A DNA stretch of 64,000 bases from Novosphingopyxis sp965218915 (GCF_965218915.1 NZ_OZ244708.1:2604001-2668000), one strand, 5' to 3'. Positions 52,313-61,265 are shown, counted from the stretch's first letter. Notes: generated by a model from the sequence alone, not told the origin. A program made the numbers and translations.

Positions 52313-53082
52313 TGACGGCCGCCGAGCCCTGGTTGCCGCCTTCGGCTATCGATCCGCAGCGACTGGACGATATCGTCTCGGCGGTGTCCGCCCGCTGGTC
52401 GGCGAAATGGTTTCGCTCCTCGGCAGTTGCACCGACACCGCTGCAGCCTGTCACCGATTTGCCCCAGGATTGCGATACGCGGTGGGGGCTGGATGGCGGC
52501 GCATTGTGGATCGGGCTGGTCTCGGGCACCTTCGAGGCGATGGCGTCGGCGCTGCTTGGCGAACCCGTCACGGACAGCAGGCTGCGTGACGACGATCGCG
52601 AGCTGGTGCGCAAGCTTGCCGACCGCTGCCGCGCCGATCTGATGGTCAGTCTCGCAGAAGCGTTCGGTTACGATACGGCAGAGCCATGGAAATCGGGCGC
52701 GGTTCGGACAGGCTCCGATTGCCATGGCTGCGACCTCAACTGGCAAAATGGCAAGATGTTCGCGCGTCTCGCCGTCGCCGGAAACCTGTTCGTCCGCCTG
52801 ACGAAAGCGCGTCTGCCGCGTCCCGCCGCGCGCCCTTCTCTGGCCGCCATGGACGAAGCGCTGGACGATCAGACGGTCCGCCTGTCCGGCAGGCTCGGCA
52901 CGGCAAAGCTGACATTGGCCCAAGCCGAAGCGCTGCACCCCGGCGATGTCATACTGCTGGGCAAAGCGATGGACGAACCGCTCGACCTGCTCCTCGATGG
53001 CGTGCCGATCGCCCACTCCAGATGCCGGATTGGCGGCGACGAACGGCGTCTGGCGCTCGAACTCACCGGGACATTGCCATGA
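52312..53082 (+). CDS. FliM-like switch/C-ring protein (SpoA family, reduced)
   Basis: A 256-residue protein. The C-terminus (about 187-250: QTVRLSGRLGTAKLTLAQAEALHPGDVILLGKAMDEPLDLLLDGV) is a SpoA domain of the FliM/FliN/SctQ family. FliM is normally about 320-350 residues, with an N-terminal EIDALL motif that binds CheY-P and a middle domain with a GGxG loop that binds FliG. I see neither motif here; the start is MTAAEPWLPPSAIDPQRLDDI. It is closer in architecture to injectisome SctQ. It sits directly before fliN with a 4-base overlap. Confidence 0.75.
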   Translation: MTAAEPWLPPSAIDPQRLDDIVSAVSARWSAKWFRSSAVAPTPLQPVTDLPQDCDTRWGLDGGALWIGLVSGTFEAMASALLGEPVTDSRLRDDDRELVRKLADRCRADLMVSLAEAFGYDTAEPWKSGAVRTGSDCHGCDLNWQNGKMFARLAVAGNLFVRLTKARLPRPAARPSLAAMDEALDDQTVRLSGRLGTAKLTLAQAEALHPGDVILLGKAMDEPLDLLLDGVPIAHSRCRIGGDERRLALELTGTLP

Positions 53083-53387
53083 AACTACCTGATAATGAAC
53101 ATGAAAGTGCGCGCGGCGGCGGAAGCCTGAGCAAGGATGGCAGTGCGGGCAGGCGGCTCGACCGCCAGATGCTGAATCATGTCGAGGTCGAAATCGAAGC
53201 CGTGCTCGGCTATGCGCAAAGCTCGATCGGCGCGTTGAACGAGCTCGCCAAGGACAGCGTGCTGGAACTCGATCGCGCGTTGAACGAAGCCATCGAACTC
53301 AAGCTGAACGGGAAGGTCATCGCAACCGGCGAGATCGTTTCGCTCGACGGCAAATTCGCCGTGCGCATCGTCGACATCGCGGGCTGA
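53079..53387 (+). CDS. fliN: Flagellar C-ring protein FliN
   Basis: A 102-residue SpoA-domain protein. The core LNHVEVEIEAVLGYAQSSIGALNELAKDSVLELDRALNEAIELKLNGKVIATGEIVSLDGKFAVRI is clearly FliN, with the expected order of the fold. The first 30 residues are Gly/Ser-rich and variable. It should form rings with the FliM-like protein and receive FliH-FliI. ATG 53079 overlaps the upstream stop. Confidence 0.93.
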   Translation: MKLPDNEHESARGGGSLSKDGSAGRRLDRQMLNHVEVEIEAVLGYAQSSIGALNELAKDSVLELDRALNEAIELKLNGKVIATGEIVSLDGKFAVRIVDIAG

Positions 53388-53400
53388 GCCTTCCGATCAC

Positions 53401-53817
53401 ATGCGCAAATTCGGTACTTTCAGCTTGGGCGGGGCGTTCGCATGGCAGCCCTCGGCCGCGCTTTCGCAGACCCTGGGCCAGGGCGAGGATATTGGCGTTT
53501 CGGTGTGGCGGGTGCTCGCCGCGCTGCTGCTGTGTCTCGGCATCGCGGTCGCGGTCATTCTCGCGCTCCGCAAGCAGGGCGGGCGGATCGATCTGAAGGC
53601 GCTGGCGTCCGGTCTGCGATCCGGCGGGTCCATCCGGCCATCGCGCATCGAGATCGTCGAAAGCCGGAGGGCGAGCAGCCGCGCTGAGGTGGTGCTGCTG
53701 CGCTGCGACGAGCGCGAATTCCTGGTGATGATATCGGATACCAGTCTCGTCACCCTCGAAGAGCGAAACGTCGACCGCGCCGGCTTGAACGAGCCCATAT
53801 CGGGCGATCGGCCATGA
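53401..53817 (+). CDS. fliO: Flagellar export gate assembly protein FliO
   Basis: A 138-residue protein with one membrane helix (VWRVLAALLLCLGIAVAVILAL, about residues 35-56). A basic cytoplasmic domain follows, containing RIEIVESRRASSRAEVVLLRCDEREFLVMISDTSLVTLEE, the usual FliO strand pattern. FliO helps FliP form the gate core. Its position directly before fliP, with a 4-base overlap, supports the call. Sequence conservation in this family is low. Confidence 0.82.
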   Translation: MRKFGTFSLGGAFAWQPSAALSQTLGQGEDIGVSVWRVLAALLLCLGIAVAVILALRKQGGRIDLKALASGLRSGGSIRPSRIEIVESRRASSRAEVVLLRCDEREFLVMISDTSLVTLEERNVDRAGLNEPISGDRP

Positions 53818-54527
53818 AGGCGAAAATATGGGCCATGGCCGGGCTCGTGCTGTCCGCGGTGGCCGTTCCCGCCGAAGCTGCCACCACGCTCGCGGCGGGC
53901 GGGACGACCGAACCGGTGCGGATCGCGATCATCCTCGCGCTGCTCGCGGTGGTGCCGGCGATGCTGATCAGCATGACCAGTTTCATCCGGATCATCATCG
54001 TCCTGTCGATGGTGCGCCACGCCTTCGGGATGCCGGAAACGCCGCCCAATCCCGTGCTGCTCAGCCTCGCGCTGTTTCTGACCGCGTTCTCCATGGGTCC
54101 GACGCTGGAGCGGCTGAACGAAACCGCGCTGCAGCCGCTCCTATCGGAAAACGCCGATATCGAGCAGGTGATGCGCGACGGCAGCGTGCCGCTGCGCGAT
54201 TTCATGCTGAGCCAGACCCGCGATCAGGACATCCAGGCGATCTACGATATCGCGGGCGATCCGCTCCCCGCGACCCCGGAGGAGGTCGAACTGCTGAAGC
54301 TCGCCCCCGCCTTCATCCTCAACGAGCTGCGCGTCTCGTTCACCATCGGTTTCGTGATCCTGCTGCCGTTTCTGCTGATCGATCTGGTCGTATCCAGCAT
54401 CCTGCTGTCGCTGGGCATGATGATGGTGCCGCCGGCCACGATCGCGCTGCCGATCAAGGTGCTCATGTTCATCCTGATCGACGGCTGGGCACTGGTGCTC
54501 CAAGGGGTGCTCGGAAGTTTCGGATGA
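53814..54527 (+). CDS. fliP: Flagellar export gate protein FliP
   Basis: A 237-residue inner-membrane gate protein. A signal peptide (MAGLVLSAVAVPAEA) is followed by LLAVVPAMLISMTSFIRIIIVLSMVRHAFGMPETPPNPVLLSLALFLT and FILNELRVSFTIGFVILLPFLLIDLVVSSILLSLGMMMVPPATIALPIKVL, both diagnostic. Together with FliQ and FliR it forms the export pore. The TGA overlaps the fliA ATG. Confidence 0.95.
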   Translation: MKAKIWAMAGLVLSAVAVPAEAATTLAAGGTTEPVRIAIILALLAVVPAMLISMTSFIRIIIVLSMVRHAFGMPETPPNPVLLSLALFLTAFSMGPTLERLNETALQPLLSENADIEQVMRDGSVPLRDFMLSQTRDQDIQAIYDIAGDPLPATPEEVELLKLAPAFILNELRVSFTIGFVILLPFLLIDLVVSSILLSLGMMMVPPATIALPIKVLMFILIDGWALVLQGVLGSFG

Positions 54528-55300
54528 ACGCCCCAGTTCAGAACTCGATGGTCCAGAACGCGGCGATTCAGGGCGCCGGATTTTCCCGATTGCAACGGCC
54601 CGAGCGGGTCGAGGCCGCGCATTGGCGGCGATGGCGCAACGGAAACGATGCCCAAAGCCGCCTCTGGCTGTTCGAGCAGCATCTGCCGTTCGCGCGCAGG
54701 CTCGCCTATCGCGAATTTCTCCACCGCGATCGCAGCGTCAGCGAGCGGGACGATTTCGACCATTGGGCGACCGAGGGCCTGCTCCAGGCGCTCGACCGGT
54801 ACGACCCACTGCGCGGCGCGGGATTTCGCAGCTTCGCCAAGCGGCGCATCGTCGGCAATATCGCGAACCACGCCCCCAAGATGAGCGAACGGCTACAGCA
54901 GGGTCTGGCCCGGCGCCGGGCCGAGCGCGACCGGATCGAATCGCTGAAGGCGAGCGACGAAGGGGATGCGCTGAAGCGTCTGGCCGAGCTGGCCGCGGGG
55001 CTCGCCATGGGGTTGATCGTGGAAAAGGCCTCCCGCATCACGCTGGAATCGATTCCGGACGGCGCGCCCAACCCCTATGAGGGGCTGGCCTGGAGCGAGA
55101 TGATCGCGCTGGTGGGCCGTACGATCGACACGCTGCCCGAGCGCGAGGCGATGGTTCTGAAACAGCATTATTTCCATGGCGTAAGTTTTGCCCAGACGGC
55201 GGATATCATAGGCCTGTCGAAGGGGCGGATTTCGCAGCTCCACCGTAGCGGCATCGACCGGCTGCGCCTTTTGCTGGGCGAGTTGAAGGGAGAATGGTAG
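54524..55300 (+). CDS. fliA: Flagellar sigma factor FliA (sigma-28 family)
   Basis: A 258-residue alternative sigma factor. Region 2 has EGLLQALDRYDPLRGAGFRSFAKRRIVGNIANH. Region 4 has IDTLPEREAMVLKQHYFHGVSFAQTADIIGLSKGRISQLHRSGIDRL, including the helix-turn-helix. FliA normally directs transcription of late genes such as flagellin and motor genes, none of which lie in this window. The ATG overlaps fliP (ATGA). An open frame covers both fliP and fliA out of frame for the first part; only this segment is real. Confidence 0.9.
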   Translation: MNAPVQNSMVQNAAIQGAGFSRLQRPERVEAAHWRRWRNGNDAQSRLWLFEQHLPFARRLAYREFLHRDRSVSERDDFDHWATEGLLQALDRYDPLRGAGFRSFAKRRIVGNIANHAPKMSERLQQGLARRRAERDRIESLKASDEGDALKRLAELAAGLAMGLIVEKASRITLESIPDGAPNPYEGLAWSEMIALVGRTIDTLPEREAMVLKQHYFHGVSFAQTADIIGLSKGRISQLHRSGIDRLRLLLGELKGEW

Positions 55301-55857
55301 TGCAAGGCATGATGAACGATCAGGAACTGGCGGCGCTGAGCGCCGCCGTCGCGCGCCCGGACGCCGACGATCTCGCGCTGGTGGACGGGGCGCTGCGGGC
55401 CCATCCGGACGATCCGCGCCTGCATTTCCTGTACGCCTCGCTCTGCGCGGCCCATGGCCGGTCCGTCCAGGCGCACGGTTCGTTCATGCGCGCTCTGGAA
55501 ATCGCGCCCGATTTCGCGGTGGCGCGGTTCCAGACGGGTCTGTTCGAACTGACCTCCGGCGAGGCGTCCGAGGCGCTGGCGACCTGGGGGCCGCTGCTGC
55601 GCCTTCCCGAGGAGAATTATTTTCGCCAGTTCGTGGAAGGCCTCACCCACATGATCCGCGACGAGTTCGGACCCGCCATCGCCCGCTTCCGCCGCGGCAT
55701 CGCCCTGAACATCGAGAATCCGCCGCTGAACGACGACATGAATATGCTGATCGAGCAATGCGAGACGCTGGCCGGCGGCGGGAGCCCGGATATGGCGGAC
55801 GAAGGAAGCTCGCCGACATCGTTCGTGCTGAACCAGTTCAGCCGCACCAGGCACTGA
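55294..55857 (+). CDS. TPR-like protein of the flagellar locus, unknown
   Basis: A 187-residue soluble protein made of helical pairs. TPR-like words are LVDGALRAHPDDPRLHFLYASLCAAHG and SFMRALEIAPDFAVARFQTGLFEL. It starts inside the end of fliA (GAAGGGAGA upstream), at ATG 55294 or a few codons later. It may be an export chaperone or assembly factor, judged only from repeat type and position. Confidence 0.7.
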   Translation: MVVQGMMNDQELAALSAAVARPDADDLALVDGALRAHPDDPRLHFLYASLCAAHGRSVQAHGSFMRALEIAPDFAVARFQTGLFELTSGEASEALATWGPLLRLPEENYFRQFVEGLTHMIRDEFGPAIARFRRGIALNIENPPLNDDMNMLIEQCETLAGGGSPDMADEGSSPTSFVLNQFSRTRH

Positions 55858-55865
55858 CCCCCGCG

Positions 55866-56213
55866 ATGACGAGGGTTACGCAAGCCGATCAGGCGATCAT
55901 GCTGCTACGCGCTCAGCTCGAGCGCATGGGCCGCGCCCGCTCGTCGCAAAAAGGGTCCCGCGCCCCGCGCGCGGCGGTCGCCGGCACGAAGCCGCTGGAA
56001 CGGGTGCGCGAACTGGCCGCGCTCGGCGCGCTGTCGGACGAACAATTTGGCGATGCGCTGATCCACAATCTGCTGGCCGAGCAGTTCGGCGAAAGGCTGT
56101 CCAGCGATGCCGCCTTCGTCGGGCTGAGCGAAGACGTTACGCGGCTGCTGCGATCGGACGCCGAAACGGGAGCGTTGCTGGATCAGGTGGTCCGGCAGTT
56201 GCGGACCGCATGA
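55866..56213 (+). CDS. Unknown 115-residue protein, last gene of the plus-strand flagellar block
   Basis: A small, helical, charged protein I do not recognise. The first 45 residues are basic (LRAQLERMGRARSSQKGSR). The rest is a mostly acidic helical segment (LSDEQFGDALIHNLLAEQFGERLSSDAAFVGLSEDVTRLL). It starts 8 bases after the TPR gene and ends 6 bases before the convergent TPR gene on the other strand. Position near fliA invites the idea of a FliA regulator or chaperone, but no FlgM motif is seen. Confidence 0.6.
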   Translation: MTRVTQADQAIMLLRAQLERMGRARSSQKGSRAPRAAVAGTKPLERVRELAALGALSDEQFGDALIHNLLAEQFGERLSSDAAFVGLSEDVTRLLRSDAETGALLDQVVRQLRTA

Positions 56214-56219
56214 CAGTCT

Positions 56220-57344
56220 TCAAGGTCTGATAGTCGCCAGAAATTGCGCCAAGGTGCGGCCCTTCTCATCGATCGGACGGCTGATGGCCAGGTCGAAAAT
56301 CCGTTTCGCCTGAGCCTCATCTCCCTCGCCGGCCTTGAGCAGCATCGCGGCCAGCGCCGCCCCGAAGCTCTCGCGGTCCAGTCGCCGCGCGACTTCCGCC
56401 CGTTCGCGGCCGCGGTCCAGGTCGCCCGCAACGATGTCGAGCACCGCCAGGGCCCCGTGCGGCTCGGCAAAGGTCGGGTCGATCTCGCAGGCGCGCTCGA
56501 ACCGTTCGCGCGCGGCGTCCGCATCGCCGCCGACATAATGCGCCCATCCCGCCGCGACCCATGAGCCGAGATGCGTTCCGAACATGTCCGCGCCGCGGTC
56601 CAGATCCCGCGCGGCGGCCTTGGCTTCGCCATCGTTCAGCTTGGCGAGCCCGAGGCCGATCCAGCCACGCGGATTGTGCGGGTTGCGTTCGAGCGCCCTT
56701 TCGAACAACGCTGTCGCTCCGGCATTGTCCCGTTCGGCAAGGGCCAGGGTGCCCCGCGCCGCGAGCGCATCGGGATGATCGCCGGCCTTGGCGGCGCAGG
56801 CGGCCGCGAACTCCTCGTCCTCGGTATCGATGGCGAGCACGGACAGGGCGGCCATGAGACCGGGATCGTCCGGATACAGCGCGGCATAACGCCGCCCTTC
56901 CGCGATCGCATCGTCCCAACGGCCGAGTTGATGCAGCACTTGCACGCGCAGCATCGCGGCCGATGCAAGCGACTGGGCCGACGCGGCGTCCACCGCTTCC
57001 AGCGCGGCCTCATGGTCTCCTTCCATCGCCAGCGACCAGCCGTGATTGAAGCGCACCGCCGGCTCGTCGACGCCCGCGTCGCGCAGGATGCGAAAATGCT
57101 CCTCTGCGGCCGAAAAGTCGCGCCGCTGCATGGCCTCCAGCCCGGCGAGATGGCGCGCGCGCCTGTCGAGGCCGCCGCCTGCCGCCTCGAGCCTGGCAAG
57201 GGTTTTGCGTGCGACCTCCGCCCGGTCTTCGTTCAGCGCAGCCTCGATCAGGTCGGTCATCAGCGCGATGTTGCCGGGGTCCTGCTCGAGATAACCGGCC
57301 AGCCGGTCCGTGCGGCCGGTTTCGGGCATTGCGGTGTCTTCCAT
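56220..57344 (-). CDS. TPR-repeat protein downstream of flhA
   Basis: A 374-residue protein built almost entirely of TPR-type repeats, for example AVRFNHGWSLAMEGDHEAALEAVD, ALFERALERNPHNPRGWIGLGLAKL and RFERACEIDPTFAEPHGALAVLD. No signal peptide or membrane helix is seen. ATG 57344 is preferred because GAGGGG lies about 9 bases upstream; a GTG at 57374 overlapping the flhA stop is an alternative. It ends the minus-strand flagellar block. Role unknown; TPR proteins in type III loci often act as chaperones or scaffolds. Confidence 0.75.
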   Translation of the reverse strand: MEDTAMPETGRTDRLAGYLEQDPGNIALMTDLIEAALNEDRAEVARKTLARLEAAGGGLDRRARHLAGLEAMQRRDFSAAEEHFRILRDAGVDEPAVRFNHGWSLAMEGDHEAALEAVDAASAQSLASAAMLRVQVLHQLGRWDDAIAEGRRYAALYPDDPGLMAALSVLAIDTEDEEFAAACAAKAGDHPDALAARGTLALAERDNAGATALFERALERNPHNPRGWIGLGLAKLNDGEAKAAARDLDRGADMFGTHLGSWVAAGWAHYVGGDADAARERFERACEIDPTFAEPHGALAVLDIVAGDLDRGRERAEVARRLDRESFGAALAAMLLKAGEGDEAQAKRIFDLAISRPIDEKGRTLAQFLATIRP

Positions 57345-57370
57345 GGAACACATCCCCTCTTCTACAGGAT

Positions 57371-59398
57371 TCACGCTTCGATCCGTACGATATCGAACGA
57401 GCTGAGGTCGATCTTGACCGGTATCTCGTTGACCGACAATATGGCGAGGCGCGGCAAGGCGCGCCTGGTCAGGCCGTGCAGATAACGCCGGATTTCACCG
57501 CTGCAGAGCAGCACCGGCGTCCTGCCCTGCCCCATCATCTTGTCCGCGAGCGGCGCCAGCGAGCGCAGCAGCTTTTCGGCAACCGACGGTTCGAGCGCCA
57601 TGCCGGGAGTGCCCGCCGCGTCCTTTACGTTGCCCAATATCTGGTTCTCGATGCGCGGATCGAGGCTCAGCACCGCCAGATCGGGATGGCGTCCGCGCAG
57701 TTGGTGACAGATGGCGAAGCTCATCCGCTGACGCACTTGCTCGGTCAGTTCGACCGGGTCCTTCTGGCTTCGCGCGAGATCGGCGAGATGTTCGACGATG
57801 AGATCGATATTGGCGATCGATACGCCCTCGGCCAACAGGTTCTGCAGTACCCGCTGGACGTCCGACATGGTGAGGCAATTGGGGATCAGCTCCTCCACCA
57901 CGCTCGGCTGGCGTTCGCGCACATCCTCCATCAGTTTCACCACGGCCGCCCGCGTCAGCAGCGTCGCCGCTTCCGTCCGCACGACCTCGCCGAAATGCGT
58001 CAGCATCACGGTCAGCGGATCGATGACGGTATATCCTTTGGCGCGGGCCTCTTCGGACAGGCCCGGCTCGATCCAGACGCCGGGCAGATTGAACGCGGGA
58101 TCGGCGCCGGGCACGCCTTCGATATCGGCAGGTTTGCCGCCACCCGATATGACGAGCAAACGCTCGGGGTGGAGCGTGCCGGAGGCATAGCCGCTGCCGA
58201 ACAGCATGATCTGATAGTCGAGCCCGCCAAGGCCGTCGCCGTCGGCAAGCCGCACCGCAGGAAAGCCGATGCCATAGGACAGCTCGTGCGTGCGCCGCGC
58301 CGCGCCGATGCGATCCATGATCAGCGCGCTCTGCTCCTTCCAGACAGCGGAAAGCTCCGCGCCCAGGCGGATTTCGATCGTCGGCGGAAGATTGCCGCCG
58401 GCGCCCTCGGCTTCCGGATCGTCGCGCGTTTCCGCTTCGAGTTCCAGCTGGCGGCCGCGCGCCCGGATACGCAGCCAGGCGAAAAAGGCGAGCCCGGCGA
58501 TCAGGACGATCGGCCATTTCGGCATGCCCGGCATGAACAACAGCGCGGTCAGGACGATCGTCACGATCAGCGGAATGCGCGGTTCGGTGGCGAGCTGCCG
58601 GAAGATCTCCGCGCCGAGCTGCCGGTCGGCGGACGAGCGGGTGACGATGATCCCGGTGGCGATCGAGATGATCAGCGCGGGCAGCTGCGTGGCGATACCG
58701 TCGCCGATGGTGAGCAACGTGAAGCGCTGCATCGCCTCGGACCAGCTCATGCCCATCTGCATGACGCCGACGACGAGCCCGGCGATGATGTCGATCAGCA
58801 GGATGATGATCCCGGCGACCGCGTCGCCCTTCACGAACTTGCTGGCGCCGTCCATCGAACCGTAGAATCCGGCCTGTTTCTCCAGCTCGGCCCGGCGGCG
58901 CACGGCTTCCTTCTGATCGATCAGCCCCATGTTGAGATCGGCGTCGATGCTCATCTGCTGGCCCGGCATGGAATCGAGCGTGAAGCGCGCGGCCACTTCG
59001 GACACGCGCTGCGCACCGGCGGTCACCACCACATATTGCACGACGATCAGGATCAGGAAGACGACGATGCCGATCACGAAGTTCCCCTGCACGGCATAGG
59101 CCCCGATCGAATCGATCACCGCGCCGGCATCCGCGCCGGTCAGGATGAGCCGGGTGGCGGCGACGTTGAGCGACAGGCGGTAGAGCGTCGCCACCAACAG
59201 CAATGAGGGAAAGGTCGAGAATTCGACCGGCTTGCCGACATAGAAGGTCAGCAGGAGGATGGTCAGCCCGAAGCCGAAATTGACGATGATCGCGAGATCG
59301 AGGAGCGCCGGCGGGATCGGCGAGAACAGGATGACCAGGATCAGGATCATCCCCAGCACAAGCGTCAGGTCCTGCCCCTTGTCGAACAGCTTGCTCAC
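57371..59398 (-). CDS. flhA: Flagellar export gate protein FlhA
   Basis: A 675-residue export gate subunit of normal length. Residues about 15-315 form eight membrane helices with LLLVATLYRLSLNVAATRLIL, the FHIPEP-type signature region. The cytoplasmic half binds substrates and chaperones and includes RAAVVKLMEDVRERQPSVVEELIPNCLT and LCSGEIRRYLHGLTRRALPRLAILSVNEIP. The start overlaps the flhB stop by 4 bases. All parts look intact. Confidence 0.96.
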   Translation of the reverse strand: MSKLFDKGQDLTLVLGMILILVILFSPIPPALLDLAIIVNFGFGLTILLLTFYVGKPVEFSTFPSLLLVATLYRLSLNVAATRLILTGADAGAVIDSIGAYAVQGNFVIGIVVFLILIVVQYVVVTAGAQRVSEVAARFTLDSMPGQQMSIDADLNMGLIDQKEAVRRRAELEKQAGFYGSMDGASKFVKGDAVAGIIILLIDIIAGLVVGVMQMGMSWSEAMQRFTLLTIGDGIATQLPALIISIATGIIVTRSSADRQLGAEIFRQLATEPRIPLIVTIVLTALLFMPGMPKWPIVLIAGLAFFAWLRIRARGRQLELEAETRDDPEAEGAGGNLPPTIEIRLGAELSAVWKEQSALIMDRIGAARRTHELSYGIGFPAVRLADGDGLGGLDYQIMLFGSGYASGTLHPERLLVISGGGKPADIEGVPGADPAFNLPGVWIEPGLSEEARAKGYTVIDPLTVMLTHFGEVVRTEAATLLTRAAVVKLMEDVRERQPSVVEELIPNCLTMSDVQRVLQNLLAEGVSIANIDLIVEHLADLARSQKDPVELTEQVRQRMSFAICHQLRGRHPDLAVLSLDPRIENQILGNVKDAAGTPGMALEPSVAEKLLRSLAPLADKMMGQGRTPVLLCSGEIRRYLHGLTRRALPRLAILSVNEIPVKIDLSSFDIVRIEA

Positions 59399-60471
59399 TT
59401 GCTTTGCTCCCCCATGTCCGCCCCGCTGCGCAAGGTGATGTAAATGCCCGCGATCTCGCGGTAGAGCCCGGACGGCACCTCCCGGTTGACCTCACCGGTA
59501 CGAAACAGCTTGCGCGCCAGGGGACGGTTCTCGATCGTCGGTATTCCGAGCCCGAACGCCTCGCGTTTCAGCGCGAGTGCGAATGTGTTGCGTCCTCTGG
59601 CGGTCACCGTCGGGGCCGCCATGCTGCGCGGGTCGTAACGCAGGCCGATCGCATAATGATCGGGATTGGTAATGACGACGTCCGAGCCGGCGAGCGAGCC
59701 CAGCGAGCCGTTCTGCGCGGCGTATTCGGCATGGAGCTGCTTGCGCTTCTGCTTGATGCGCGGTTCGCCCTCGCGGTCCTTGTGCTCGCGCGTGACCTCT
59801 CGCTTGCTCATGCGCATCTGCTTGGCGAACCGCGCCCGCACGATCAGCTGATCGAACAGCGCGAACATGAAGGCGAGGCCTACGAAGGCGAAGATCAGGC
59901 GAAGGCCGGCGGCGTTCATGGCGGTCACGAGCGACTGCGCGCCGTCGAACGAGCCCGCGAATTTCTCCGCCGCGGCCGATACGACCAGCCAGCTCACCAC
60001 CCCGTAGACGATGAACTTGGCGACGTTCTTGGCGGTCTCCTTCAGCATGTGGACCGAGAACAGTCGCTTCAATCCTTTGGCCGGATTGAGCCGGCTGAAG
60101 TCGGGCTTGAGCGGCTGGCTGGAAAAGATGAAACCACGCAGCTGCAACAGCTCGAGAAACACCAGAAAGGTGACGCTCGTGCATCCCAGCAAGATCAGCG
60201 GCAGCAGGGCGGGCCAAGCGACCGCGGACGCCACCCCGAGCACCTTTGACGGCTCATTCACATGATCGAACCCCGAGGTGAGCGAAATCCGCATCACGTT
60301 GAGCAGCTTGCCCGCCATGACCGGGCCGGCGAACAGCGTGAACAGGCCGAGCGCCACCATACCCCCGAAAAAGCCGAGATCGGCGCCGCGTGCGACCTGC
60401 CCCTTCTCGCGCGCCTTGCGCAGCTTGAACGGCGTGGCCTCTTCCGACTGGTTCTGTTCCTGCTCCGCCAT
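59395..60471 (-). CDS. flhB: Flagellar export switch protein FlhB, NPDH variant
   Basis: A 358-residue gate protein with four membrane helices and a cytoplasmic switch domain. FlhB cleaves itself between Asn269 and Pro270 of NPTH to change from hook to filament substrates. Here the site is NPDH at residues 269-272 (VVITNPDHYAIG), with Thr replaced by Asp. The Asn-Pro pair needed for cleavage is kept, so cleavage is still possible. The C-terminal region (RGRNTFALALKREAFGLGIPTIENRPLARKLF) is normal. Confidence 0.95.
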   Translation of the reverse strand: MAEQEQNQSEEATPFKLRKAREKGQVARGADLGFFGGMVALGLFTLFAGPVMAGKLLNVMRISLTSGFDHVNEPSKVLGVASAVAWPALLPLILLGCTSVTFLVFLELLQLRGFIFSSQPLKPDFSRLNPAKGLKRLFSVHMLKETAKNVAKFIVYGVVSWLVVSAAAEKFAGSFDGAQSLVTAMNAAGLRLIFAFVGLAFMFALFDQLIVRARFAKQMRMSKREVTREHKDREGEPRIKQKRKQLHAEYAAQNGSLGSLAGSDVVITNPDHYAIGLRYDPRSMAAPTVTARGRNTFALALKREAFGLGIPTIENRPLARKLFRTGEVNREVPSGLYREIAGIYITLRSGADMGEQSK

Positions 60472-60476
60472 CGCCG

Positions 60477-61244
60477 CTATCCAAGCAGAAACGCGGTGTT
60501 TTCGAGCGCCAGCCGGAGGATGCGGACGAACAGGACGCCGGTCAGCGAAAGCCCGATGGGAAGCGCGATCAGCAGCGCGATCGTCTTTACCTGAAAGCCG
60601 AGCAGCAGCATGTTCATCTGCGGCAACGTCCGCGACATGAACGCGACGGTCAGATCGAGCAGGAACAGCACCAGCAGGACGAAGCCGGCCAGCCCGAGCG
60701 CGATGACGAACACTTGGCCGACATAAGCGAGCAGCCTTGCCAAGGCGCCCGGATCGCTGCCGACGACCGCTTGCCCGAGCGGCACCGCCTCCACCGAAGC
60801 CGCCCAGATCGCCAGCAGATCATGACCGCCGCCTTGCGCGAAGAAGATGGCGCCCGCCAGATAGGCGAAGATGGTGCCGACCAATGGCAGTTGCGCGCGC
60901 GTGGTGGGATCGACCAGCAATGCGAGACCGAAACCGGCCTGAACGTCGATCGCCCGGCCCGCCCAGAGCATCGCCGCGAAAGCGAGCTGCAGCGACAGCG
61001 CCATGCCAACGCCCATGAACAGCTCGCCGGCCGCGACGGCCGGCAGGCCGCGCGCCAGAAAGTCGGCGCTCCATGTCGCCTCGGGTTGCGCGCCGGCGAC
61101 GGCGGCGGTCAGCGCCACTCCGAAGCCGACGCGGACCGACGACGGGATTCGCAGCAGCGTGAACGGCGGCGCGAACGCCAGCGTCGGTGCGATCCGCAGC
61201 GACAGCAGCGCGATCGCCAACACCCGGCCGAGCAGTTCTTCCAT
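60477..61244 (-). CDS. fliR: Flagellar export gate protein FliR
   Basis: A 255-residue integral membrane protein with about six hydrophobic segments. Seen are RIAPTLAFAPPFTLLRIPSSVRVGFGVALTAAVAG, GELFMGVGMALSLQLAFAAMLWAGRAIDVQAG and LDLTVAFMSRTLPQMNMLLLGFQVKTIALLIALPIGL, all typical of FliR. It ends 5 bases before flhB. FliR joins FliP and FliQ in the gate pore. Confidence 0.94.
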   Translation of the reverse strand: MEELLGRVLAIALLSLRIAPTLAFAPPFTLLRIPSSVRVGFGVALTAAVAGAQPEATWSADFLARGLPAVAAGELFMGVGMALSLQLAFAAMLWAGRAIDVQAGFGLALLVDPTTRAQLPLVGTIFAYLAGAIFFAQGGGHDLLAIWAASVEAVPLGQAVVGSDPGALARLLAYVGQVFVIALGLAGFVLLVLFLLDLTVAFMSRTLPQMNMLLLGFQVKTIALLIALPIGLSLTGVLFVRILRLALENTAFLLG

Positions 61245-61265
61245 GATCGCGCGAACCCGGCCCGA

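Noticed and set aside
53828..54523. N-terminal extension of the fliA frame through fliP
   Set aside because: It reads fliP out of frame. FliA begins at ATG 54524, which overlaps the fliP stop.
57209..59206. A 665-codon open frame on the plus strand opposite flhA
   Set aside because: FlhA on the minus strand is unmistakable. The plus-strand reading is His/Arg/Gln-rich shadow sequence.
57495..59495. A 666-codon minus-strand frame overlapping flhA in another phase
   Set aside because: Arg/Ala-rich out-of-frame reading of flhA with no motifs.
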